The translations under genes were made by a program, and so were the position numbers. Source: Bacillota bacterium (lineage in GTDB: Bacteria; Bacillota; Clostridia; Lachnospirales; Lachnospiraceae). Taken from it: DNA of 6,976 nt. This document shows positions 1 through 6,325 of this stretch, one piece after another. The notes under the pieces were generated by a model. It was not told the origin of the DNA. It ran no database searches and saw only the letters and a program-made list of their open reading frames with translations. The stretch lies in NCBI GenBank assembly GCA_023419655.1, contig JAEZXP010000262.1:1-6976 (forward strand), written 5' to 3'. Each line of letters opens with the position of its first letter. Position 1 is the first letter of the stretch.

Positions 1-2405
1 GTACTGGCAGACCGGATTATCAGCAAAGACCGCAGGGACAGGGCACAGGCAGACCCGATTATCAGCAAAGACAACAGGGAGCCGGAAGAACGGATTATCA
101 GGGGAGAAATCAGAGCGGAAGACCGGATTATCAGCAAAGACCCCAAGGAGCAGATAGAGGAGCAAGGCCTGCAGGTCAGGATAATAGAAGACCGTTTGAA
201 CAGGGCAGATACCGCTCAGATCAGGGTCAGCAAGGGCAGAGACCATCAGGAGACAGACCCGGTGGATATAATAATAATAAAACCGGTTACCAAAGACCGG
301 CATCCAGACCTGCGGGCAGCGGGCAGGGAGGATATAATTCAAGAGGCTTTGAACCCTTTAATAAGGATGAAGATGATAAGCCGGCATATGCAAGAACCCA
401 GGGTAATAGAAAGGGTTCCCAGTCAGGAAGAGGAAATGAAAGAAAGAGCTTTGACCAACAGATACTTGACCAAAAAGTAGCTGAAAAGAATGACTTCAAT
501 AACAAGAGAAACAGAGACAGAATGAACAAGGATAAACTGTATAAAGACAAAGGCGTCGTACAGCATGATGAGCAGGATGATGCTTTCAGCAAGGTTGTTC
601 CTAAAAAAGGTCAATTTATTAAGCCAAAGCCTGTTGCAGAGGTAAAAGAAGAGATTAAGGTAATCACTCTTCCGGAGATTCTGACGATTAAAACGCTGGC
701 CGAAAAGATGAAGATGACAGGTTCGGCATTGATTAAGAAGTTATTTCTTGCAGGAAAGATTGTAACCATTAATCAGGAAATAACGTATGATGAGGCGGAA
801 GAGATAGCTTTAGAATATGATATTATTGCTGAAAAAGAGATAAAGATAAATGAGGTAGAAGAGCTTCTAAAAGAAGAAGAGGAAGACCCGGCAACAATGG
901 TTAAGCGTCCTCCGGTTGTCTGTGTCATGGGTCATGTAGACCATGGTAAGACATCCTTGCTTGATGCTATCAGGCATGCAGATGTTACTTCAAGGGAAGC
1001 AGGGGGAATCACCCAGCATATCGGTGCTTACATGGTTGAGATTAAGGGCGAGAAAATTACTTTCCTGGATACACCGGGCCATGAAGCTTTTACATCCATG
1101 CGTATGAGAGGTGCAAAGGCGACTGATATAGCTATTCTGGTAGTTGCCGCAGACGATGGCGTTATGCCGCAGACAGTTGAGGCTATCAGCCATGCTAAAG
1201 CAGCCGGAGTACAGATTATCGTTGCAATCAATAAAATAGATAAGCCCAGTGCTAATATAGAGCGGGTAAAGCAAGAGCTTACAGAATATGAGCTAATCGC
1301 AGAGGACTGGGGTGGAGATACGATATTTGTTCCGGTATCTGCCCATACGAAGGAAGGTATTGAACAGCTTCTTGAAATGATACTGCTGACTGCGGAGATG
1401 GAAGAGTTAAAGGCGAATCCGAACCGTGCTGCCAGAGGTCTTGTAATTGAGGCAGAGCTTGATAAGGGAAGAGGTCCGGTAGCAACAATTCTGGTACAAA
1501 AAGGTACCTTGAATATTGGAGATAATATCGTAGTAGGTTCTTCCTACGGTAAGGTCCGTGCCATGGTAGATGACAAGGGCAGAAGAGTGAAGGAAGCAAC
1601 TCCTTCTACACCTGTAGAAATACTTGGATTAAACTCGGTTCCCGATGTTGGTGAAATATTCATAGGAACAGACAGTGAGAAGGAAGCCAGGACTATTTCA
1701 GAAGCATTTATTACACAGGGTAAGGAAAGGCTGATTGCAGATACGAAGGCGAAGCTGTCCTTAGACGGACTGTTCTCACAAATCCAAGCCGGTAATATTA
1801 AGGAATTAAATCTGATTATTAAGGCGGATGTACAGGGTTCCGTAGAGGCTATGAAGCAAAGTCTTATTAAGCTAAGCAATGATGAGGTGGCCGTACGAAT
1901 CGTTCATGGTGGCGTTGGTGCTATCAATGAATCTGACGTTATACTTGCCAGTACCTCCAATGGTATTATTATTGGATTCAATGTTAAACCGGATAATATG
2001 GCCAAGGAAAGAGCAGAGCATGAGAATGTGGACATAAAGCTGTATCGTGTCATATATAATGCAATTAACGATGTGGAAGCGGCTATGAAGGGCCTTCTGG
2101 ACCCTGTATACGAGGAGAAGGTTATCGGTCATGCCCAGGTTCGCCAGATATTCAAAGCATCCGGTTTGGGCACGATTGCAGGCTCTTATGTTCTTGACGG
2201 CAAAATCACCAGAGGCTGCATGGTTCGTATCTATAGAGAGAATGAGCTTATCCATGAAGGGAATTTGGCATCTCTTAAGAGATTCCAGGATGATGTTAAG
2301 GAAGTAGCTACCGGTTATGAATGCGGCCTTGTTTTTGAGAAATTCCATGATGTCAGGGAAGAGGATAAGGTTGAATTCTATGTAATGGTAGAAGTAGCAA
2401 GATAA
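1..2405 (+). CDS. infB: Translation initiation factor IF-2 (5' end outside window)
   Basis: IF-2 is a cytoplasmic GTPase that brings formyl-Met-tRNA to the 30S P site and promotes 50S joining. The frame is open from base 3, giving 800 visible residues. Residues 1-173 are hydrophilic low complexity (Arg, Gly and Gln each about 15%) with repeats of the form GRPDYQQRP and no Met. An IF2_N domain follows (about 220-272). The G domain shows GHVDHGKT (310-317; bases 930-953), DTPGH (1068-1082), NKID (1230-1241) and a VPVSAHT G5 region. Domain II is near residue 490, domain III (KADVQGSVEAM) near 605, and the C-terminal fMet-tRNA-binding domain (VRQIF, GTIAG, SLKRFQDDVKEV, GYECG) runs from about 709 to the end. 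The ATG at 522 is only the first in-frame Met in the window; it has no Shine-Dalgarno and follows 173 open codons, so the real start is upstream. At over 800 aa the protein exceeds B. subtilis IF-2 (about 716 aa), the excess being in the disordered N-terminus. Identity is certain. Confidence 0.98.
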   Translation, partial: TGRPDYQQRPQGQGTGRPDYQQRQQGAGRTDYQGRNQSGRPDYQQRPQGADRGARPAGQDNRRPFEQGRYRSDQGQQGQRPSGDRPGGYNNNKTGYQRPASRPAGSGQGGYNSRGFEPFNKDEDDKPAYARTQGNRKGSQSGRGNERKSFDQQILDQKVAEKNDFNNKRNRDRMNKDKLYKDKGVVQHDEQDDAFSKVVPKKGQFIKPKPVAEVKEEIKVITLPEILTIKTLAEKMKMTGSALIKKLFLAGKIVTINQEITYDEAEEIALEYDIIAEKEIKINEVEELLKEEEEDPATMVKRPPVVCVMGHVDHGKTSLLDAIRHADVTSREAGGITQHIGAYMVEIKGEKITFLDTPGHEAFTSMRMRGAKATDIAILVVAADDGVMPQTVEAISHAKAAGVQIIVAINKIDKPSANIERVKQELTEYELIAEDWGGDTIFVPVSAHTKEGIEQLLEMILLTAEMEELKANPNRAARGLVIEAELDKGRGPVATILVQKGTLNIGDNIVVGSSYGKVRAMVDDKGRRVKEATPSTPVEILGLNSVPDVGEIFIGTDSEKEARTISEAFITQGKERLIADTKAKLSLDGLFSQIQAGNIKELNLIIKADVQGSVEAMKQSLIKLSNDEVAVRIVHGGVGAINESDVILASTSNGIIIGFNVKPDNMAKERAEHENVDIKLYRVIYNAINDVEAAMKGLLDPVYEEKVIGHAQVRQIFKASGLGTIAGSYVLDGKITRGCMVRIYRENELIHEGNLASLKRFQDDVKEVATGYECGLVFEKFHDVREEDKVEFYVMVEVAR
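9..152 (+). repeat. Degenerate tandem repeat in the infB 5' region (four copies, 11-14 codons)
   Basis: Four in-frame copies of a unit encoding R-P/T-D-Y-Q begin at bases 9, 51, 87 and 120, so the periods are 42, 36 and 33 nt, all multiples of three. Copies 1, 2 and 4 continue as QQR followed by P or Q; copy 3 diverges (DYQGRNQSG). Bases 9-31 and 120-142 are identical over 23 nt, suggesting fairly recent duplication or conversion rather than only composition bias. The array may continue left of the window. It lies in the disordered N-terminal part of IF-2, where length changes in whole codons would be tolerated. Confidence 0.85.
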
Positions 2406-2410
2406 ATTAT

Positions 2411-2431
2411 ATGCCGGCATTATGCCGGCAT
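2411..2431 (+). repeat. Duplicated 10-bp palindrome (hairpin) between infB and rbfA
   Basis: The self-complementary decamer ATGCCGGCAT occurs at 2411-2420 and again at 2422-2431, separated by one T. As RNA it can fold into a stem of at least 8 bp (ATGCCGGC with GCCGGCAT) around a 5-nt loop. No T-tract follows (GGATACCGTG), so it is not a canonical intrinsic terminator. It begins 6 nt after the infB stop and ends 55 nt before the rbfA start. It could be an RNA-processing or 3'-end-stabilising hairpin, or a protein-binding site; the sequence alone does not decide. Confidence 0.75.
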
Positions 2432-2486
2432 GGATACCGTGATAGTAGACAGGACACTAGCGATATCGAAAGGCAGGTCGGTTAAT

Positions 2487-2849
2487 ATGAGAAAAAACAG
2501 TATTAAGAACACCCGAATTAATGGGGAAGTAAAAAAAGAGCTTAGTGTTTTGATAGGCAGGGAGATAAAAGATCCCAGAATACACCCTATGACATCGGTT
2601 GTTGCGGTTGAGGTAGCTCCTGATTTGAAGACGGCAAAGGTATATATAAGCGTTATGGGGGACCAGAAATCCAAGGAAGAAACCTGCCAGGGATTAAGAA
2701 GTGCGGCATCCTACCTTCGGGGTCAGTTGGCAAAGACCCTGAATCTGAGAAATACTCCCGAGCTTAACTTTATTCTCGACGATTCAATAGAATATGGTGT
2801 GAATATGTCAAAGCTGATTGATGAGGTTAATTCAAAAGTAAAACCCTAG
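2487..2849 (+). CDS. rbfA: 30S ribosome-binding factor A
   Basis: RbfA is a small KH-fold protein that binds the immature 30S subunit near the 5' helix of 16S rRNA and assists late small-subunit maturation. The 120-residue product has the family's usual length and landmarks: a basic N-terminus with RINGEVKKELSVLIGREIKDPRI, the strand region VVAVEVAPDLKTAKVYISVMG, and the C-terminal LRNTPELNFILDDSIEYG. The ATG at 2487 is preferred because AGGCAGG (2471-2477) lies 9 nt upstream and the protein then starts as relatives do. An upstream in-frame ATG at 2430 would add 19 unrelated residues, lacks a Shine-Dalgarno and sits in a palindrome. The gene follows infB by 81 nt with no ylxP-like gene between them, unlike B. 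subtilis, and precedes nrnA by 18 nt. Confidence 0.96.
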   Translation: MRKNSIKNTRINGEVKKELSVLIGREIKDPRIHPMTSVVAVEVAPDLKTAKVYISVMGDQKSKEETCQGLRSAASYLRGQLAKTLNLRNTPELNFILDDSIEYGVNMSKLIDEVNSKVKP

Positions 2850-2867
2850 ATAGAAATGGAGTAAAAT

Positions 2868-3854
2868 ATGAGCGTTTTTACATTAGATATACTGGAACAG
2901 GAATTATCAGGAGCCAAAAAGGTTGGAATTGCCGGTCATATCCGGCCGGATGGTGATTGCATCGGCTCCTGTACGGCTTTATATCAATACTTGATACAAA
3001 TCCGCCATGAACTGGGAATAGAACAGGTTCATGTATATCTTGAGCCCTTTGGACAGGAATTTCATATCCTTTCCGGTACGGATAAAATAAGGCATACCTT
3101 TGACTTTGATGACACCTATGATGTATTCATAACGTTAGACTGCAGCAGCATAGACAGGCTTGGCAATTCCATAAGGTATTTTGAATCTGCAAAGAGAACC
3201 ATCTGCATCGACCATCATATAACCAATGATAAGTTCGCAGATATGAATCATGTGATTGCAGATGCTTCTTCGACCTGTGAGGTTCTTTATGACTTACTGG
3301 ACGATGACCGGATTAACAGGGAAATTGCCAGGAGCCTTTACACAGGTATTGTCCATGATACAGGCATGTTCAAACACAGCAATACCACATATAAGACCAT
3401 GGCGGCAACGGCAAACCTGTTAAGAAAGGGTATCGATTTTACGAATATTATTGATGTGACTTTTGTTCAAAAGACCTATGCCCAGTTGCAGATTTTAGGC
3501 CGGTGTCTTATGGAAAGCAGATTACTGATGGATGGTAAAGTGATATTTTCCTCTGTCAATCAAAAGACCCTTCAACTTTATGATTTATCCTGCTCTGACT
3601 TGGATGGAATTATTGATAATCTCCGGACAGCGAAGGGCTGTGAGGTGGCTATATTCATATATGAGACCGGCAAGGGCGAGTATAAGATAAGCATGAGGTC
3701 CAATGGTATCGTCGATGTAAGTAAGATTGTTCATTTGTTTGGCGGCGGCGGACATATCAAGGCTGCGGGATGTACAATGAAGGGTACGGATGATGATATT
3801 ATCCATAATTTGATTCCTCATATTGCGAAGCAGCTAAATGCCGCAGAGGAATAG
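2868..3854 (+). CDS. nrnA: DHH-family bifunctional oligoribonuclease / pAp phosphatase (NrnA-type)
   Basis: The 328-residue protein is a DHH/DHHA1 phosphoesterase. Family members of the NrnA type hydrolyse 2-5 nt RNAs (nanoRNAs) and dephosphorylate 3'-phosphoadenosine 5'-phosphate using divalent metals, often Mn2+. Metal-site motifs are intact: HIRPDGDCIGS (H24, D28, D30), TLDCSS (D91), the signature DHH at 115-117, and GIVHDTGMF (D164). The C-terminal DHHA1 substrate-binding domain has the glycine motif GGGGH at 292-296, followed by IKAAG. The ATG has GGAG (2858-2861) 6 nt upstream, and length matches the family (about 310-330 aa). Its place between rbfA and truB is common in Firmicutes and fits RNA turnover next to translation genes. 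Relatives of this fold include c-di-AMP/pGpG phosphodiesterases, but there are no PAS, GGDEF or membrane segments, so a GdpP-type protein is unlikely. Confidence 0.93.
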   Translation: MSVFTLDILEQELSGAKKVGIAGHIRPDGDCIGSCTALYQYLIQIRHELGIEQVHVYLEPFGQEFHILSGTDKIRHTFDFDDTYDVFITLDCSSIDRLGNSIRYFESAKRTICIDHHITNDKFADMNHVIADASSTCEVLYDLLDDDRINREIARSLYTGIVHDTGMFKHSNTTYKTMAATANLLRKGIDFTNIIDVTFVQKTYAQLQILGRCLMESRLLMDGKVIFSSVNQKTLQLYDLSCSDLDGIIDNLRTAKGCEVAIFIYETGKGEYKISMRSNGIVDVSKIVHLFGGGGHIKAAGCTMKGTDDDIIHNLIPHIAKQLNAAEE

Positions 3855-3885
3855 CGGCAGAAAATCGACTCTTACAAAGGAACGA

Positions 3886-4824
3886 ATGGATTTGATGAAT
3901 GGAATTATTAATATATATAAAGAAAAAGGATATACCTCTCATGATGTTGTTGCAAAAATGAGGGGTATCTTAAAGATAAGAAAAATAGGTCATACAGGGA
4001 CACTAGACCCTGATGCGGAGGGAGTTTTGCCGGTATGCATCGGAAAAGCAACCAAGGTAGTCGATTTAATCGTTGAAAAGGACAAAACCTATGAAGCGGT
4101 TCTTAAGCTGGGCATTATGACGGACACGCAGGATATGACAGGCAATGTGCTGGCAACCGCTGAGGTGGATTTTGACTTATGCCGGATAGAGGAAGCAGCA
4201 AGAGGCTTTATAGGGGGATATGACCAGCTTCCTCCGATGTATTCTGCCATTAAGGTGAATGGAAAGAAGCTGTATGAGCTGGCCAGGCAGGGCAAGGAGA
4301 TTGAAAGAAAGACTCGTAGAATCGAAATTCGAAACATTGAGATTCTTGATTATGACAGGAATGAACATGAGGTAAGACTTCGGGTGGACTGTGGAAAAGG
4401 AACCTATATCCGGACGCTTTTACATGATATAGGAGCGGTGCTCGGATGCGGGGGAGCGATGAAGAGCCTCATCAGGACAAGAGTGGGCAGCTTTAATCTT
4501 TCCGATGCGCTGAGGCTGGAGCAGGTGAAGGAATATCTTCTAAATAATTCAATTCATGAGCATATCATACCGGTGGATGATATGTTCTTATCATACCCAG
4601 GTATAATTGTGGATGAAAAATATAATAAGCGAATATATAATGGAAATATCTTTAATAAGGAGCACTTGGCGGACAGGCAGAATCCTCAGGATATGGCGGC
4701 CCTGAAAGCAGGTATGCAGGGCGGATGCGTTGACGTCCGGGTATATGATTCGGAAGGGACTTTTGCCGGTATCTATCGTTATGATGATACGGGAATATTT
4801 ACTGCCAGAAAGATGTTTTTGTGA
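3886..4824 (+). CDS. truB: tRNA pseudouridine(55) synthase
   Basis: TruB isomerises U55 of the tRNA T-loop to pseudouridine and also acts as a tRNA-folding chaperone. From this start the product is 312 aa, the usual size. Motifs present are NGIINIYKEKGYTSHDVV at the N-terminus, GHTGTLDPDAEGVLP with the catalytic Asp (D41), KTYEAVLKLGIMTDTQD, PPMYSAIKVNGKKLYELAR (substrate-binding loop) and GKGTYIRTLLHDIG. A PUA-like C-terminal segment ends in GIYRYDDTGIFTARKMF. The start is uncertain between ATG 3886 and ATG 3895: AAAGGAA (3876-3882) is close to the first and 12 nt from the second, while homologues typically begin at or just before NGI. The further upstream ATG at 3838 overlaps nrnA by 17 nt and adds residues not expected in the family, so I reject it. 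The gene sits 31 nt after nrnA and overlaps the first possible ribF start (GTGA). Confidence 0.95.
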   Translation: MDLMNGIINIYKEKGYTSHDVVAKMRGILKIRKIGHTGTLDPDAEGVLPVCIGKATKVVDLIVEKDKTYEAVLKLGIMTDTQDMTGNVLATAEVDFDLCRIEEAARGFIGGYDQLPPMYSAIKVNGKKLYELARQGKEIERKTRRIEIRNIEILDYDRNEHEVRLRVDCGKGTYIRTLLHDIGAVLGCGGAMKSLIRTRVGSFNLSDALRLEQVKEYLLNNSIHEHIIPVDDMFLSYPGIIVDEKYNKRIYNGNIFNKEHLADRQNPQDMAALKAGMQGGCVDVRVYDSEGTFAGIYRYDDTGIFTARKMFL

Positions 4825-4831
4825 AGAAGGG
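4825..4831 (+). promoter_or_regulatory. Ribosome binding site that decides the ribF start
   Basis: AGAAGGG lies directly after the truB stop (4822-4824) and 10 nt before ATG 4842. It is itself inside the sequence that would be coding if ribF began at GTG 4821, which favours 4842. Confidence 0.55.
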
Positions 4832-4841
4832 CATGGTTAGT

Positions 4842-5759
4842 ATGAAGTATATAGCTGAGAAGATAGATTTTAAATTAAAGAACACGGCAGTAACCCTCGG
4901 AAAGTTCGATGGTCTTCACCTGGGCCATCAGATGCTGATGGAGGAGGTATTGTCGGCAAAGAAGCATGGTTATACTTCGGCTATGTTTACATTTTTGTAT
5001 CATCCTTATAATCTTGTCGCAGGAAATGAGGTTAAGCTGATATACACCGAGGAAGAGAAGAGACAGATACTATCAAAGAGCGGGCTGGATGTATTGATTT
5101 CATATCCTTTTACGCAGGCAACCAAGAATACCCCGCCGGAGGACTTTATAAAAGAAATTCTTGTGGAGAAGCTGGATGCCAGGGTGATTGTGGTGGGCAA
5201 TGATTTCAGATTCGGTCATAACCGCAGGGGTAACGTGGACATGCTTAAGGCGATGGAGGATGTGTATGGCTTTAAGGTTATTGCATTTGATAAGAAACGG
5301 TGGAAGGATACGGTTATCAGCAGCTCTGTCATCCGAAATGAGCTGGAGAAGGGCAATATGGAAGAGGTAAATGCTATGCTCGGGCATCCGTATTATATCC
5401 ATGGAAAGGTTCTTCATGGCAGAAAGATAGGCAGAACCTTGGGAATACCGACGACGAATATGAATACCCTTCCAAATAAACTCCTGCCTCCTTGCGGAGT
5501 GTATACCTCCAGAACCATTATAGACGGAATCGTTTATCCGGGAATGACCAATATAGGGTATAAGCCTACGGTAGGGGCTGAGAAAATGAAGGGAATTGAG
5601 ACCTATATTTATGATTTTGACATGGACTTATATGGGAAAGATATCGATGTAGAGATTTTAAGATTCGAAAGGCCGGAGGTTAAATTTGATAGTATTGAAG
5701 AATTAAGAATTAGAATGCAGGAAGACTTGGCTGCAGGAAGAAGATATTTTGGGATTTAA
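4842..5759 (+). CDS. ribF: Bifunctional riboflavin kinase / FMN adenylyltransferase
   Basis: RibF phosphorylates riboflavin to FMN and adenylates FMN to FAD, supplying flavin cofactors in the cytoplasm. The N-terminal adenylyltransferase domain has GKFDGLHLGH (20-29, the HxGH-type nucleotidyltransferase motif), NDFRFGHNRRGN (from 120) and ISSSVIR (159-165). The C-terminal kinase domain has GRTLGIPTTN (197-206, the PTxN motif), GVYTSR (from 219), NIGYKPTVG, and E253 in ETYIYDFDMDLYG, the expected catalytic base, followed by RFERPEVKFDS. Both activities therefore look intact. The ATG at 4842 gives 305 aa; AGAAGGG (4825-4831) is 10 nt upstream. GTG 4821 and ATG 4833 are in-frame alternatives adding 7 and 3 residues. 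The gene follows truB by 17 nt and is probably co-transcribed with it. No FMN riboswitch-like leader is expected or seen here. Confidence 0.96.
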   Translation: MKYIAEKIDFKLKNTAVTLGKFDGLHLGHQMLMEEVLSAKKHGYTSAMFTFLYHPYNLVAGNEVKLIYTEEEKRQILSKSGLDVLISYPFTQATKNTPPEDFIKEILVEKLDARVIVVGNDFRFGHNRRGNVDMLKAMEDVYGFKVIAFDKKRWKDTVISSSVIRNELEKGNMEEVNAMLGHPYYIHGKVLHGRKIGRTLGIPTTNMNTLPNKLLPPCGVYTSRTIIDGIVYPGMTNIGYKPTVGAEKMKGIETYIYDFDMDLYGKDIDVEILRFERPEVKFDSIEELRIRMQEDLAAGRRYFGI

Positions 5760-5783
5760 AATAATAATTAATAATATTTGCTG

Positions 5784-5812
5784 TTGAAAAGAAGCCTATA
5801 CTATGTTAAGAT
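5784..5812 (+). promoter_or_regulatory. Sigma-A-type promoter for rpsO
   Basis: TTGAAA (5784-5789) and TAAGAT (5807-5812) are separated by exactly 17 nt, and a TG at 5804-5805 gives an extended -10 (TGT-TAAGAT). The segment lies just downstream of the ribF stop, and the AT-rich run 5760-5778 could act as an UP-like element. Transcription would start near 5819, giving an 85-nt leader before rpsO. This lets rpsO be expressed independently of the upstream operon, in keeping with the need for high S15 output. Prediction is from sequence only. Confidence 0.65.
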
Positions 5813-5831
5813 ATCTGTTGTACATTATTCA

Positions 5832-5897
5832 GCCGATACTTGGATTAAGGACACTCCGACCTATTCTTGGTATCTGGCGGTTATCATTAAAGGAGGA
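5832..5897 (+). promoter_or_regulatory. Candidate structured rpsO leader (possible S15 autoregulatory site)
   Basis: GCCGATAC (5832-5839) pairs with GTATC-T-GGC (5870-5878) as an 8-bp stem with one bulged T, enclosing a 30-nt loop. Within the loop CTCC (5854-5857) is complementary to GGAG (5892-5895) of the rpsO Shine-Dalgarno, so an H-type pseudoknot that occludes the ribosome binding site is possible. S15 is known to repress its own mRNA through structured leaders in several bacteria, using architectures that differ between lineages. Assigning this leader to that mechanism is inference from position and base pairing. Confidence 0.4.
5889..5897 (+). promoter_or_regulatory. Strong ribosome binding site of rpsO
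   Basis: AAAGGAGGA is a near-perfect Shine-Dalgarno. The AGGAGG core (5891-5896) ends 7 nt before ATG 5904 but only 1 nt before the in-frame ATG 5898, so 5904 is the functional start. Confidence 0.9.
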
Positions 5898-5903
5898 ATG
5901 AAT

Positions 5904-6170
5904 ATGATCAGTAGAGAAAAAAAAGCGGAAATTATCAAACAGTATGGCAGGACACCTGAGGATACAGGTTCACCTGAGGTTCAGATTGCATTGTTAACGG
6001 AAAGAATTTCAGAATTAAACGACCATCTGAAAAGCAACAAGAAGGACCATCATTCAAGAAGAGGACTTCTCAAGATGGTTGGACAAAGAAGAAATCTGTT
6101 AGAGTATCTTAAGAAAACCAATATTGAGGGTTACCGCGAACTAATTGAGCGTTTAGGCTTAAGAAAATAA
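5904..6170 (+). CDS. rpsO: 30S ribosomal protein S15
   Basis: S15 is a primary 16S rRNA-binding protein that recognises the helix 20/21/22 three-way junction, organises the central domain of the 30S subunit and contributes to an intersubunit bridge. The product is 88 aa, matching the family (88-89), and contains the conserved DTGSPEVQIALLTERI, the RNA-contacting HHSRRGLLKMVGQRRNLL and the C-terminal YRELIERLGLRK. The start is fixed by the strong Shine-Dalgarno; an upstream ATG at 5778 would add 42 residues that are really promoter and leader. The gene has its own promoter, ends in an intrinsic terminator and is followed by a MATE gene rather than the pnp gene that often accompanies rpsO in bacteria. 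Confidence 0.98.
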   Translation: MISREKKAEIIKQYGRTPEDTGSPEVQIALLTERISELNDHLKSNKKDHHSRRGLLKMVGQRRNLLEYLKKTNIEGYRELIERLGLRK

Positions 6171-6180
6171 TCAGATTAGA

Positions 6181-6221
6181 AAAAGCTGTTCCGTTTGTTA
6201 AAACTGATGGAACAGTTTTTT
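6181..6221 (+). terminator. Intrinsic terminator of rpsO
   Basis: CTGTTCC (6186-6192) pairs with GGAACAG (6209-6215), a 7-bp stem whose loop can form a further GTTT/AAAC pairing. Six T residues (6216-6221) follow at once, and AAAA upstream (6181-6184) can pair with part of the T-tract. It sits 15 nt after the rpsO stop and should end the operon transcript. Confidence 0.88.
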
Positions 6222-6280
6222 AAGGGGCTGTTGCAAAGTTATGCCTGTGCACCAGGTACAATTTTGGGACAGCCCTTTTA
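6222..6280 (+). repeat. Long imperfect inverted repeat (second terminator or MITE-like remnant)
   Basis: The left arm GGGCTGTTGCAAAGTTATGCC (starting 6225) and the inverted right arm (ending 6275) align over about 23 positions with only two non-pairs and a few G-T pairs, leaving a 5-nt loop near 6248-6252. TTTTATAAAAA follows, so on the plus strand it could serve as a backup terminator. The arm ends resemble insertion-sequence termini (GGGGCTGT-type), but there is no transposase, and the flanks TTTTTTAA and TTTTATAA match only imperfectly as a target duplication. Structure is clear; origin is uncertain. Confidence 0.6.
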
Positions 6281-6292
6281 TAAAAATATCAT
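6264..6292 (+). promoter_or_regulatory. Possible promoter of the MATE gene
   Basis: TTGGGA (6264-6269) and TATCAT (6287-6292) are 17 nt apart, matching the sigma-A consensus at 4/6 and 5/6 positions. Transcription would start near 6299, about 27 nt before the MATE start. The -35 box lies in the right arm of the inverted repeat. This is a weak prediction in AT-rich DNA. Confidence 0.35.
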
Positions 6293-6325
6293 ATTGATAA
6301 GCTACTAATCATGAAAGAGGTAAGT

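Noticed and set aside
1..170. CRISPR-like array at the left edge
   Set aside because: The repeats are codon-phased (42, 36 and 33 nt), diverge between copies and lack unique spacers of constant length; they encode protein.
196..480. 94-aa open frame on the plus strand
   Set aside because: It lies out of frame inside the repetitive infB 5' region, where biased composition leaves several frames open; no Shine-Dalgarno or recognisable domain.
522..2405. infB starting at ATG 522 (627 aa IF-2)
   Set aside because: The frame is open for 173 codons upstream with IF-2-like low-complexity sequence, and no Shine-Dalgarno precedes 522; the ATG is merely the first Met visible in the window.
1872..2420. 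182-aa minus-strand open frame opposite the infB 3' end
   Set aside because: It is fully antisense to conserved IF-2 domains III-IV and has no recognisable motif or ribosome binding site; a shadow frame.
2411..2485. 24-codon leader ORF starting in the palindrome and ending one base before the rbfA ATG
   Set aside because: The TAA-T-ATG arrangement is suggestive of coupling, but there is no Shine-Dalgarno before 2411 and the peptide has no regulatory codon run; most likely chance.
2430..2486. 19-residue N-terminal extension of RbfA
   Set aside because: The upstream ATG has no ribosome binding site and sits in the palindrome; ATG 2487 has a Shine-Dalgarno and gives the family-standard N-terminus.
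5778..5903. 42-residue N-terminal extension of S15
   Set aside because: This stretch contains the rpsO promoter, leader and Shine-Dalgarno; S15 proteins are 88-89 aa and begin at ATG 5904.
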